Source: CAYQMF01 sp964418595
GTDB taxonomy: Bacteria; Planctomycetota; UBA1135; UBA2386
NCBI GenBank assembly: GCA_964418595.1
Contig: CAYQMF010000134.1
Span: 1 to 17,579 of the forward strand
DNA length: 17,579 nt
Direction of reading: 5' to 3'
In this document: one piece after another, positions 7,288 through 15,087 of the stretch
Layout: each line of letters begins with the position of its first letter
Position numbering within the stretch: position 1 is the stretch's first letter
Translations under genes and position numbers: made by a program
The notes under the pieces: generated by a model
What the model was told of the DNA's origin: nothing
The model's input: the letters and a program-made list of their open reading frames with translations, nothing else
Databases searched by the model: none

Positions 7288-10200
7288 TTCCCGCGGAAGC
7301 GACGGAGGATCTGCCCGAGGAGTTCGCGGAGCAGGTGGCGGAACGTCTACTCAGCGTGGAGGGCGAAGCGCGCCGGACGGCGCTGACCGAACTCATCGCC
7401 GCCCATCCGGAGGAGGAGGCCGCGCTGCGCGCGCTGTGCCGCGATCTCGACGGCGTGGATGACCTGCTCGAAACGCGATACCCCGATGCGCGATGTCCGC
7501 CGCCCCGATCCATCGGCGGCTACCGGGTGCTGCGCTGCCTCGGCGAGGGCGCGTTCGGCGTCGTCTATCTGTGCGCGCAGGAACAGCCCGTCGTGCGCGA
7601 AGTCGCGGTCAAGCTGCTGCGGCCCGGCGTCGGCGATCCGCACACGATCCGACGCTTCGCTTCCGAACGCCAAGCGCTGGCGACCCTCAACCATCCTGGG
7701 ATCACGCACGTCTTCGACGCGGGCGAGACGGACGGCCAGCCCTGGTTCGCGATGGAGTACGTCGACGGCTCACCCATCACGGGTTGGTGTCGCGAGCGCA
7801 ACACGCCCACGAACGAGCGGCTGCAGTTGTTTCTCGCGCTGTGCCGCGCTGTCGGTCACGCCCACGCGAACGGCATCGTGCATCGCGATCTGAAGCCGGC
7901 GAACGTGCTCGTCGTCGCGACAGTCGATGGACCCGTGCCCAAGGTGATCGACTTCGGGATCGCGAAGGCCCTCGATCGTGTCGACGCCCACGGACCGCGC
8001 ACCGAGGCCGGTCGGGTGATCGGGACGCCTGGGTACATGAGCCCGGAGCAAGCCGGCGGTCGTGCCGACGAGGTCGACGCGCGTGCCGATGTGTTCGCCC
8101 TCGGCGTGATGCTGTACGAGCTGCTCACCGACACGTTGCCATGGGCACGTGGCGTCACGGCTAGGGACACCGGTCCCGTGCCGCCCAGCATTCGCGTCGG
8201 CTCGACCGACGGAACCGGCGCGGAGCGAGCCAACGTCTGGCGTCGTCGCGCCGCCGCTCTGGCTGGCGATCTCGACTGGATCACCCTCAAGGCGCTCGCC
8301 CACGAACGCGACGAGCGCTACGCGACCGTCGCCGAGTTCGCGGCCGACGTCGGGCGACACCTGCGCGGCGAAACCGTCTCGGTCGGTCCGCCCTCATTGC
8401 GGTACAGGCTGCGCAAGAAAATGCGCGGGCAGCGCGCGGCGTTTTCCTGGGCAGCCGCGTGTGTCGTTGTGGTGTTGGTTGCGGCGACGATCGTCTGGCG
8501 GTTGTCCGGTCGCGCCGAGAGCAGCGAGGCGCAGCGTCGTACCACCGTCGCGAGCGCGGTGGCGCGGTTCCGCCAACGCGCGGTCGATGCTGCCACGGCG
8601 GGTGCGCCCGAAGCCGTGGTCCGCGCTCTCGTGGACGACGCCATGGCGCTCCGGGATCTGGACCCGCCCGCGCCCGACGCGGCGACGGATCGCCGTCAGC
8701 AACGAGCAGAACTCCTCGCCGACCTCGCCGGTTCGTGCCACCTGATCGGCGCCCATCGTGAGGCAATCCAGTTCGCGGACGAGGCCCGACGACTCGCGGA
8801 CGCGTTGCTGGCGGAACAGCCGGGTGGGCCCGCCGCCACGCCACGGGCACTCGCATTGCGCGAACTCGGACGCTGCAACTTCCTGCTCGGAGACTTCGCA
8901 GCGGCCCGGGAACACAGCGAGCGGGCGATCGAGGCGTTCGAGATCCTCGCCGCAACGGCGCCCCTCGAGCATGCGATGACTCTGTCCGGGACACTCGTCG
9001 AACACGCTGCCGCTTGCATCCGACTGGGGGACGCCGAAGCGCAGACGGCGTCACAGACGCGCGCAGCGGAAGTCCTCGCCTCGTTCGTCGCACAACGGGC
9101 CGATGACGAAGAGGCCCAGCGGAATCTCGTTCGCCTCCATTGCGGACTGGCCAACACCCGGCTCGCGCGCGGGAACCGGGACGCCGCAGCCGCCGAGCTG
9201 CGACAGGCCGAGCATCTGGTGCAGACGCTCCCACTCGTCACGGACGAGGAACACGCCCTGGTCGATCACCGCCTCGCGAAGTTCCACGCCGCCAACGGCG
9301 CCCACGCTCAGGCGATCGAGGTTGGCGAACGCGGCGCGCAGCGACTCGTCCGCTATCTGGAGACCCATCCTGACCGCTACCAGCAGCGCGTCCTGCTCGT
9401 GCTCCTGCGCGAACTCCTCTTCGAGCAGAACCTGGCGGCAGGCCACGAAGCCGAGGCGTGGGCGCAAGCTGACGCGGTTGGGGCGATGCCGGAGGGCCGG
9501 GCGGTCCGCACGCGGATTCCCATCGGCACCACCCTGCTGGTCATGGCTCGACGATCGATGGTCGTCGAGTTGCGTCAAGACTTCGAGCGCGCCGACGCCC
9601 TGTTGACGCGGGCGGCGGACCTGGTGTCGACACTCGACGACGATCGGGAGGTCGCGGCACTGCACGCGGAGGTGCTCGCGACCCGTCTGCATGTGCGCGC
9701 CGAGCTGCGCCGGCCGGAGTCCGCGACCGTGTGCGACGACGTTGCGCGTCTGGCCGACGCAGCGCAATCGCGTGAGTGGAGCGCCCTCGCACACGTGTGC
9801 GCGTGCCGGCGGCGCCTGCTGGACGGAGATGCCTCGGGAGCGCGGCGCGATCTCGCGGCGTTGCTCAGGGATCCCGGCAACACGCCGGAGGAGACCCTGA
9901 CCCGCCTCGCCGTCGCCGTAGAGCTGGCTGCCGCGGATTCCGCCGCCATCGTCCGCGCCGTGCGGCAGCTCGTCGGTCGCGATCCGTCGCCACTTGCACG
10001 AACGGACGCTGCGATCGCCTGCTGGCGCGCGCACGGTTGGGCGCAGGGCGCGGATCCCGACGCGATCGCAGTCACGGCCGACTCAGCCACCCTGGCATCC
10101 GAACTCTGCGAGCAGATCACCGACGCGGCCCCCCAGTCGACATCTCTCCAGCGTGCGCACGCGCGACTCGTGCTGGCGCTTCTCGGCGCCGATCCGGCGA

Positions 10201-10592
10201 GAATCGCCGCTGAGCTCGCGATTCTCACCAGGGCGCGCGACTCCGCGCTGGCGTCTGCGTGGCACGAGTCACTCTGGTGCGCCGCGCAGGTGGCCGTGGG
10301 GCGATCCGGTCTCTGCTCCAATCGAGGCGAGGCGGCGCTGTCCACGCTCGCGGCGGTCGTCGACCTCGACCGAATGCCTGCCGAGTCACTCGACCTCGCC
10401 GCCGCGTGCCTGACCTGTCGTGATGTCGATCCCCGCCTCACGGCCAGCGTGACCGGTCTCGCGCTGCGCGCGATCCGACGCGCCGTGAAGGGCGGACTCC
10501 GCGGGCGCGCGACTCTTCTCGGACGACTGGATCTCGCCCCGATTCGCGCGCATCCGGAGTTCGTCGAACTCCTCACGCACACCCCCGATTGA
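7284..10592 (+). CDS. Transmembrane Ser/Thr protein kinase with long C-terminal (TPR-like) region
   Basis: The protein has 1102 residues and starts in the ATGA overlap with the sigma factor gene. After a helical N-terminal part (1-75) comes a complete Hanks-type kinase domain (about 78-365): glycine loop LGEGAFGVVY (86-95), Lys110 in VAVKLL, Glu128 of helix C, HRDLKPAN (200-207), DFG (223-225) and GTPGYMSPE (247-255). All catalytic residues are present, so it should be active. One membrane segment follows (about 387-405, FSWAAACVVVVLVAATIVW). The remaining 700 residues are Ala-rich helical repeats resembling degenerate TPRs, ending near LDLAPIRAHPEF as in many planctomycete kinases. The kinase domain should be cytoplasmic and the repeats extracytoplasmic. 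Likely role: sensing at the membrane and phosphorylating proteins such as the partner sigma factor; ligand and targets are unknown. Confidence 0.9.
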   Translation: MIPAEATEDLPEEFAEQVAERLLSVEGEARRTALTELIAAHPEEEAALRALCRDLDGVDDLLETRYPDARCPPPRSIGGYRVLRCLGEGAFGVVYLCAQEQPVVREVAVKLLRPGVGDPHTIRRFASERQALATLNHPGITHVFDAGETDGQPWFAMEYVDGSPITGWCRERNTPTNERLQLFLALCRAVGHAHANGIVHRDLKPANVLVVATVDGPVPKVIDFGIAKALDRVDAHGPRTEAGRVIGTPGYMSPEQAGGRADEVDARADVFALGVMLYELLTDTLPWARGVTARDTGPVPPSIRVGSTDGTGAERANVWRRRAAALAGDLDWITLKALAHERDERYATVAEFAADVGRHLRGETVSVGPPSLRYRLRKKMRGQRAAFSWAAACVVVVLVAATIVWRLSGRAESSEAQRRTTVASAVARFRQRAVDAATAGAPEAVVRALVDDAMALRDLDPPAPDAATDRRQQRAELLADLAGSCHLIGAHREAIQFADEARRLADALLAEQPGGPAATPRALALRELGRCNFLLGDFAAAREHSERAIEAFEILAATAPLEHAMTLSGTLVEHAAACIRLGDAEAQTASQTRAAEVLASFVAQRADDEEAQRNLVRLHCGLANTRLARGNRDAAAAELRQAEHLVQTLPLVTDEEHALVDHRLAKFHAANGAHAQAIEVGERGAQRLVRYLETHPDRYQQRVLLVLLRELLFEQNLAAGHEAEAWAQADAVGAMPEGRAVRTRIPIGTTLLVMARRSMVVELRQDFERADALLTRAADLVSTLDDDREVAALHAEVLATRLHVRAELRRPESATVCDDVARLADAAQSREWSALAHVCACRRRLLDGDASGARRDLAALLRDPGNTPEETLTRLAVAVELAAADSAAIVRAVRQLVGRDPSPLARTDAAIACWRAHGWAQGADPDAIAVTADSATLASELCEQITDAAPQSTSLQRAHARLVLALLGADPARIAAELAILTRARDSALASAWHESLWCAAQVAVGRSGLCSNRGEAALSTLAAVVDLDRMPAESLDLAAACLTCRDVDPRLTASVTGLALRAIRRAVKGGLRGRATLLGRLDLAPIRAHPEFVELLTHTPD

Positions 10593-10617
10593 TCGGCGAC
10601 CAGCCGCAGAAAGTGAA

Positions 10618-13188
10618 TCAGTACGAGCCGATCGTGAGCGTGAGTCCGTTGGATGCCGTCATGAGAAACGGTCCGCTGCCGAAGTTCTGACACGGCAGGA
10701 CCTGGTGATGGATCCTGGCGCCGATCAGTGATGTTGCCGCCGGCAGGTCGACCACGGTGTCGAGGATCCCGGCCGTGGGCAGTGCAACGCCCAGGATCTC
10801 CGTGGTGGTCAGGAGGTTGCAACCCGGCGCTCCCTGTGACAGCAGCGAGGCGAGGGGGATCGACACCTGCGTCGCCCCGAACAGAGTCACCACGATCCCC
10901 TGCGCTGGCATACCCGTCGCTCGAGAGCGGAACGATACGCCGACCCAGGGCAACGTCGTGGCCCGGAGCAGGTTGGGCCCGCCCGATCCCGCGCAACCGG
11001 CGCCGTAGCTCGCGGTATCCGCCCGGCATGTCGTCACGAGCCTTGCCACGTTCGCCGAGACCACGCTCGAGACGAGGTGGAAGTAGCCAACGACGACCAC
11101 GTCCCCGGCCGCGGTCAGCGACAACCCGCGAACGACGTCCGGCGTCTGGCCAAGTACGTCCCGGCCGAGTCGCAACATCTCCCATGCGCTCGTCGCACCG
11201 TGGAACCGCACCAGGTTTTCACCCACGCCTGACTGCAAGTTCGTGAAGCGGTCGCCGCCGATCACGATGTCGCCGCCCGGCAGTGCGACGATGGCCCTGA
11301 CGGTGCGCCCGAAATCCACCACGCCATTGCCTGGCAACCGCGTCCACGAAGAGCCGCTCCAGCGTGCGATCCGAATCGCCCCGCTGCCACCCGCGTCTCG
11401 GAAGTCACCGCCGATCAACAGATCACCATTGGCCATCGCGGCAACGGCGTGCACGGTGGCGTCGGCACCGGTGCCGAACGCAGACCACACGCCGCCGGAC
11501 CACCGCGCCACGCGATTCGCCGCAAGAGCGACGTTGCCGACGCGGGTGAACGAACCGACGACGACCAGATCGCCGTTGCCCAGGACGTGCAACGCTCGCA
11601 CGCCGCTTGGACTGCCGAAGGTGCCTCCGCCGAGCCAGGACCACGTCGTGCCGTTCCATTTGGCGATGTTGTCGACCAGGACTCCAGCGGCCAGCGAGAA
11701 CGAACCCGCGGCGACGAGTTCCCCATTCGGCAGCACGGCCAGCGCTTCGACCCAGCCATTCGTTCCCGTCCCCAGCGGCTGCCAGGACGATCCATCCCAG
11801 CGCGCGACGCCATCCGCGACTCCTCCGGAAGCCACCGAGAAACTGCCGCCGGCCACGATGTCGCCGTTCGGCATGCGAGCCAGGGCCAACACGCTTCCGA
11901 CACCGTTCGTGACGCCCGCGCCGAGGGCCCGCCACGCATTCGCCTGGCCGATGGCGATGCCGTTGGTCACCACACCGGAGATCGACCGGAACGCGCCGCC
12001 GATCACGACCTCGTCGCCGACCGGCAGGACCGCCTGGACCTGCCGATCGATGCCATCACCGTCGGTCGACTGCCACGCCGATCCGTCCCAGGAGTAGACG
12101 CCGCCGAGCAGGCTGTAGTAGTCGGAGAGTCCGACCGTGTAGCGACCGTTCCAGTAGGTGAGGGATTGGATGGTCGGGGCATTGCCTGTGTTGGGAGTGA
12201 GACCTTGCACCACCGCGAGGTTCGGACCGACCGTGCTCCACGCCGAGCCCGTCCATCTCGAGACCTGGATGTAGTCCGAGGCCACGAGTTCGTAGGATAG
12301 GGTTGTGTCGCGGACATACAGCTTGTAGCAGAGGCCGCCGGACGCACCGAAGGAGCCGACGGCCGACCACGTGTTCGCGAACGACTGGTAGCGCGCGACG
12401 TTCGTCGCTGCGATGCCCCCCGCGGTCGTAAAGCTGCCGCCGACGAACAGGTACGATGACGTGATCGACATCGAGGTGCGCACCGCAAGTGCGTACACGT
12501 TCCCGTTGACACCGGCGGTGGCGACCCAGGCGCTTCCCGTCCAGATCGCGAGGTGGTCCGTCGGAACGCCGCCGGCTGACGTGAACGACCCACCCACGTA
12601 CAGCGCCGCCTGGTTTTGGTGCGCGTAGACGGCCAACGCATAGACTGCGCCGCCGGCGCCGGTGCCGAGAGCGGACCATGAAGTGCCGTTCCAACGGGCG
12701 ATGCAGTTGGCCGGTGACCCCGCCACCGTGGTGAACCCGCCACCGATCACCAAGTCGCCGTTGAACACGACCATCGCGTAGACGGTCGCGCTGTTGACCC
12801 CGACGGAGTACGTCCCGATCCGCTGCCAGGTCGTGCCCACGAGACGGCGCACGTTGCCCGCGCCGGCGATCACCAGGGAATCATTGTGAATCGCCATCGC
12901 CGTGACCGTCTCGCCGGTCGCCGCTCCCACGGGCGACCAGACGCTGCCGTCGTACATCGCGACCTGGCAGGTCGCCGTGCCTACGACGAAGAAGCCCGCG
13001 ACGACGAGGTGTACGGGCAACGGACCAGCACCGTCAGGGTCCCAAAGGACCGTCGCCCGGACGCTGCCGCGAGGCATCGACACCGGGTCTCCGGGCAGCC
13101 ACTGCAAGGCACACTGCGCTCCCAGGCACGACACGATCGAGAACGTGAGCAGCGCACGCAGCACGAGGCGAGTTGGGTTTGGAAGCAT
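10618..13188 (-). CDS. Secreted repeat (propeller-type) protein with planctomycete C-terminal domain
   Basis: The protein has 856 residues and begins with a signal peptide, MLPNPTRLVLRALLTFSIVS then CLGAQC, which sets ATG 13188 as the start. An open frame upstream adds only Arg/Gly-rich sequence. Residues 60-720 contain about 14 copies of a 40-50-residue unit with the pattern 'V.AL....GDLVVGGSF....G...N.IARW.G..W..LG.G', resembling kelch/Rax2-like beta-propeller repeats. Fourteen units could build two seven-bladed propellers. Residues 721-856 form a separate domain starting YGAGCAGSGG and ending SNGLTLTIGSY, seen at the C-terminus of many secreted planctomycete proteins. It probably works outside the cytoplasm, perhaps in binding or adhesion. 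No catalytic residues are recognised. It converges on the kinase gene with 25 bp between stop codons and no visible terminator. Confidence 0.85.
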   Translation of the reverse strand: MLPNPTRLVLRALLTFSIVSCLGAQCALQWLPGDPVSMPRGSVRATVLWDPDGAGPLPVHLVVAGFFVVGTATCQVAMYDGSVWSPVGAATGETVTAMAIHNDSLVIAGAGNVRRLVGTTWQRIGTYSVGVNSATVYAMVVFNGDLVIGGGFTTVAGSPANCIARWNGTSWSALGTGAGGAVYALAVYAHQNQAALYVGGSFTSAGGVPTDHLAIWTGSAWVATAGVNGNVYALAVRTSMSITSSYLFVGGSFTTAGGIAATNVARYQSFANTWSAVGSFGASGGLCYKLYVRDTTLSYELVASDYIQVSRWTGSAWSTVGPNLAVVQGLTPNTGNAPTIQSLTYWNGRYTVGLSDYYSLLGGVYSWDGSAWQSTDGDGIDRQVQAVLPVGDEVVIGGAFRSISGVVTNGIAIGQANAWRALGAGVTNGVGSVLALARMPNGDIVAGGSFSVASGGVADGVARWDGSSWQPLGTGTNGWVEALAVLPNGELVAAGSFSLAAGVLVDNIAKWNGTTWSWLGGGTFGSPSGVRALHVLGNGDLVVVGSFTRVGNVALAANRVARWSGGVWSAFGTGADATVHAVAAMANGDLLIGGDFRDAGGSGAIRIARWSGSSWTRLPGNGVVDFGRTVRAIVALPGGDIVIGGDRFTNLQSGVGENLVRFHGATSAWEMLRLGRDVLGQTPDVVRGLSLTAAGDVVVVGYFHLVSSVVSANVARLVTTCRADTASYGAGCAGSGGPNLLRATTLPWVGVSFRSRATGMPAQGIVVTLFGATQVSIPLASLLSQGAPGCNLLTTTEILGVALPTAGILDTVVDLPAATSLIGARIHHQVLPCQNFGSGPFLMTASNGLTLTIGSY
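10621..11028 (-). other. C-terminal 'YGAGC...SNGLTLTIG' domain of the propeller protein
   Basis: This 136-residue domain (721-856) has four Cys: C721, C732, C790 and C833. It carries the motifs YGAGCAGSGG, LPWVGVSF, PLASL, GAPGCNLL and SNGLTLTIG. From memory, the same architecture terminates many otherwise unrelated secreted proteins of the Poly30/Pla163-type planctomycetes. Its function is unknown; a sorting or surface-anchoring role is plausible because it is always C-terminal and attached to varied ectodomains. Confidence 0.6.
11029..13011 (-). repeat. About 14 tandem protein-level repeats of the propeller protein
   Basis: The repeats share GGSF/GGDF, IARW-G-W and LG-G signatures at 40-50-residue spacing. 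Copies in the C-terminal half (about units 8-12) are most alike, e.g. GDIVAGGSFSVASGG, GELVAAGSFSLAAG and GDLVVVGSFTRVG. Units 6 and 7 are the most diverged, and unit 5 has extra residues. DNA-level identity between units is low, so this is an old duplication series and not a recently expanded tandem repeat. Confidence 0.75.
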
Positions 13189-13532
13189 CGGTCGGACTCT
13201 GCGCGGAGGTTGGTCGCGCAGGGGACGCGATGCAGCAGCCCTGCGCGCGTGACGGGCATTCTGAGCAGCAAGGGCCGCGAATTGTTGCGTCGCGCAGAAT
13301 CCTGGCGACGCCTGCAGTTCGCCGAGCCCGCGGAATCCGCCACGCCCAACGGCCCTGGAAGCCCCGGACGATTGCCATCGCCGGCGGCCCCTTCTGGTCG
13401 TCGCGCCAGCGACGACACCACCCCGGAAAGTACGACGGCCGCCGGCTGCGACATGGGGTCCCTTGCCATCGGCCGTGACTCGGGCACCCGCGTGGCCGAT
13501 CCACAGGACGGATGGTGCATCCGCCCCCCCGC

Positions 13533-13548
13533 GGGGTACAGATACCCC
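13533..13548 (+). promoter_or_regulatory. Palindrome GGGGTA-CAGA-TACCCC
   Basis: This is a perfect 6-bp inverted repeat with a 4-base centre, 45 bp before the DUF1579 start codon. It could be a dimeric repressor site or a short RNA hairpin in the leader. It stands out because its arms contain TA steps in very G+C-rich surroundings. No regulator is known for it. Confidence 0.35.
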
Positions 13549-13564
13549 TCCGCGCCCCACCGCC

Positions 13565-13585
13565 CTTCCCGCGGTGCGCGGGGAG
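13565..13585 (+). promoter_or_regulatory. Hairpin that pairs the Shine-Dalgarno of the DUF1579 gene
   Basis: CTTCCCGCG (13565-13573) can pair with CGCGGGGAG (13577-13585) across the 3-base loop GTG. This gives nine pairs, one of them U-G. The right arm contains the ribosome binding site GGGGAG (13580-13585), which sits 8 nt before ATG 13594. In RNA the stem would hide the site, so initiation would need melting or a helper. Confidence 0.45.
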
Positions 13586-13593
13586 CCTTTGCC

Positions 13594-14664
13594 ATGAACC
13601 CGCACCTCCCGTCCCTTCTCGGCCTCTTCCTCCTCGTTCCGCTCGCCGCGCAGGACGCGTCCGCCGCGCCCAACCCCAAGACCCCGCAACACGAGCGCCT
13701 CGCCGCGTTCGTCGGGACCTGGGAGACGGCATCGAAGATGGCGGCGATGCCCGGCGTGCCGGGCATGGAGAAGCCCATGGACATGCAAGGCACGGAGACC
13801 GCGGAACTGGTCTGCAACGGCCTGTGGCTGAAGGTCACCGGCGACGGCGTGTGCGGGGGCCAGGCCTGCGCGAGCCTGTGGCTGCTCGGCTACGACGCAA
13901 TCGCCAAGACCTACCAGTGCGTCGCCGCGTCGAACATGGACGAGGGGGCGTGCAGCATCGACGGCCGCTACGACGAGAAGACCAAGGTCTGGCACTTCCA
14001 CGGCGAGACGCCGATGGGTCCGTTCCGCAGCGAGTTCGTGTTCGAGAGCGCCGACCGCTCCGTCGAGACCTGCTATGCCAAGGGCGAAGACGGCAAGGAG
14101 ACCGGGTTCATGCGCATCGTGCGCACGCGCCACAAGAAGGCCGCCGCGACGGAGGCCGTAGCCATGCCCGCCGGGGCAACCCCTGCCGTCGCTGCCGCCG
14201 CCGAGGCACCCGCGGCGCGCACCGCGCTGCAGGCGGACATCGGCACGTGGGACGCCGCCTTCTCGATGGAGATGCCCGGCGCCCCGGCGATGACGTCGAA
14301 ATGCAAGGAGACCGTCGTGCCGGTCTGCGGCGGGCAGTGGACCTGGTCGAACTTCACGGGCGAGATGATGGGCGCGCCGTTCGAAGGCCACGCGCTGACC
14401 GGCTACGACGGTAAGACCGACAAGGTCGTCAGCTTCTGGATCGACACGATGAACGGCGCGTTCATGCGCACCGACGGCACGTACGACGCCGCGAAGCGCA
14501 CGTTCTCGCTCAGCGGCACGTGCTACGACGAGCACGGGCAGCGCGGTCCGGTGTCGTCGACGTCCACCGCGACCGGCAAGGACGGGCGCGAGGTGCGCAT
14601 GGTCTTCGGCGAGGGCAAGGGTCAGAGCGTCATGACCATCGCCTACCGTCGCGCCGGCAAGTGA
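13594..14664 (+). CDS. Secreted protein with two DUF1579 domains
   Basis: The protein has 356 residues. ATG 13594 is chosen because it follows GGGGAG at 8 nt and opens a signal peptide, MNPHLPSLLGLFLLVPLAAQ. Two homologous DUF1579 units follow: about 33-180 (LAAFVGTWETASKM, GYDAIAKTYQ, MRIVRT) and about 207-353 (DIGTWDAAFSMEMPG, GYDGKTDKVVSFWID, GTYD, MTIAYRR). They are joined by an Ala/Pro-rich linker. Both contain the GTW, LTGYDG/LLGYDA and GTYD/GRYD motifs of the family. The function of DUF1579 is not established; these are lipocalin-like small beta domains, often secreted in planctomycetes. The glbO gene starts 31 bp downstream, so all three genes up to 16188 may be cotranscribed. Export could be periplasmic or extracellular. 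Confidence 0.85.
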   Translation: MNPHLPSLLGLFLLVPLAAQDASAAPNPKTPQHERLAAFVGTWETASKMAAMPGVPGMEKPMDMQGTETAELVCNGLWLKVTGDGVCGGQACASLWLLGYDAIAKTYQCVAASNMDEGACSIDGRYDEKTKVWHFHGETPMGPFRSEFVFESADRSVETCYAKGEDGKETGFMRIVRTRHKKAAATEAVAMPAGATPAVAAAAEAPAARTALQADIGTWDAAFSMEMPGAPAMTSKCKETVVPVCGGQWTWSNFTGEMMGAPFEGHALTGYDGKTDKVVSFWIDTMNGAFMRTDGTYDAAKRTFSLSGTCYDEHGQRGPVSSTSTATGKDGREVRMVFGEGKGQSVMTIAYRRAGK

Positions 14665-14695
14665 GCCGTCGCCGAGCCGCCCCACCCACCTGCCC

Positions 14696-15085
14696 GTGAC
14701 GCCCGCCGATTCTCCGAATCCGGGCCGCCTGTATGCGGCGCTCGGCGAAGACACCTTCGTCCGGCTCGTGGCGGCCTTCTACCGGCAGGTGCCGGGCGAC
14801 GACATCCTGGGGCCGATGTACCCCGCGCACGATCTCGCCGGCGCCGAGCGGCGGCTGCGCGACTTCCTCATCTACCGCTGCGGCGGGCCGCCGCGTTACA
14901 TCCAGGAGCGCGGCCACCCGCGCCTGCGCATGCGGCACGCGCCGTTCGCCGTCGACCAGCGCGCGCGCGACCGCTGGGTGCAGCTCATGACGGCGGCCAT
15001 GGACGAGGTGGGGCTCTCGGACGACGACCGCACGTTGCTGCTGGCGTTCCTCGCCGACGTGGCGACCTTCCTGCTCAACCGCTGA
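14696..15085 (+). CDS. glbO: Group II truncated hemoglobin (trHbO)
   Basis: A 129-residue cytoplasmic heme protein starting at GTG 14696; no upstream ATG fits. It carries the trHbO signature MYPAHDLAGAERRLRDFL and RGHPRLRMRHAPF. Taking the mycobacterial trHbO spacing as a guide, His81 is the proximal heme ligand (F8), Tyr29 is B10, Tyr42 is CD1 and Trp94 is G8, all at the expected intervals. Proteins of this family bind O2 and NO tightly and are linked to NO/peroxide chemistry or to supplying O2 to oxidases; which applies here is unknown. The next gene starts 2 bp after its stop, which suggests a shared function or at least coupled translation. No Shine-Dalgarno is visible. Confidence 0.93.
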   Translation: MTPADSPNPGRLYAALGEDTFVRLVAAFYRQVPGDDILGPMYPAHDLAGAERRLRDFLIYRCGGPPRYIQERGHPRLRMRHAPFAVDQRARDRWVQLMTAAMDEVGLSDDDRTLLLAFLADVATFLLNR

Positions 15086-15087
15086 CC

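Larger units (their letters stand above)
13189..13593. other. 405-bp divergent intergenic region
   Basis: This region separates the start codons of the propeller gene (minus) and the DUF1579 gene (plus). Open frames cross it on both strands, but their translations are Arg/Pro/Gly-rich with no recognisable domain. I found no convincing -35/-10 pair for either gene. Two hairpins near its right end (13533-13548 and 13565-13585) are listed separately. Confidence 0.6.

Noticed and set aside
10593..10617. A bidirectional terminator between the kinase and propeller genes
   Set aside because: The 25 bp contain no inverted repeat of useful length and no T or A tract.
12886..13593. Upstream extension of the DUF1579 gene into the propeller gene
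   Set aside because: The signal peptide and Shine-Dalgarno at 13580-13596 fix the start, and the extension has no recognisable content.
13189..14754. Upstream extension of the propeller gene reading frame
   Set aside because: The extra residues are low-complexity Arg/Gly/Ala sequence, overlap the DUF1579 gene on the other strand, and would place the signal peptide in the middle of the protein.
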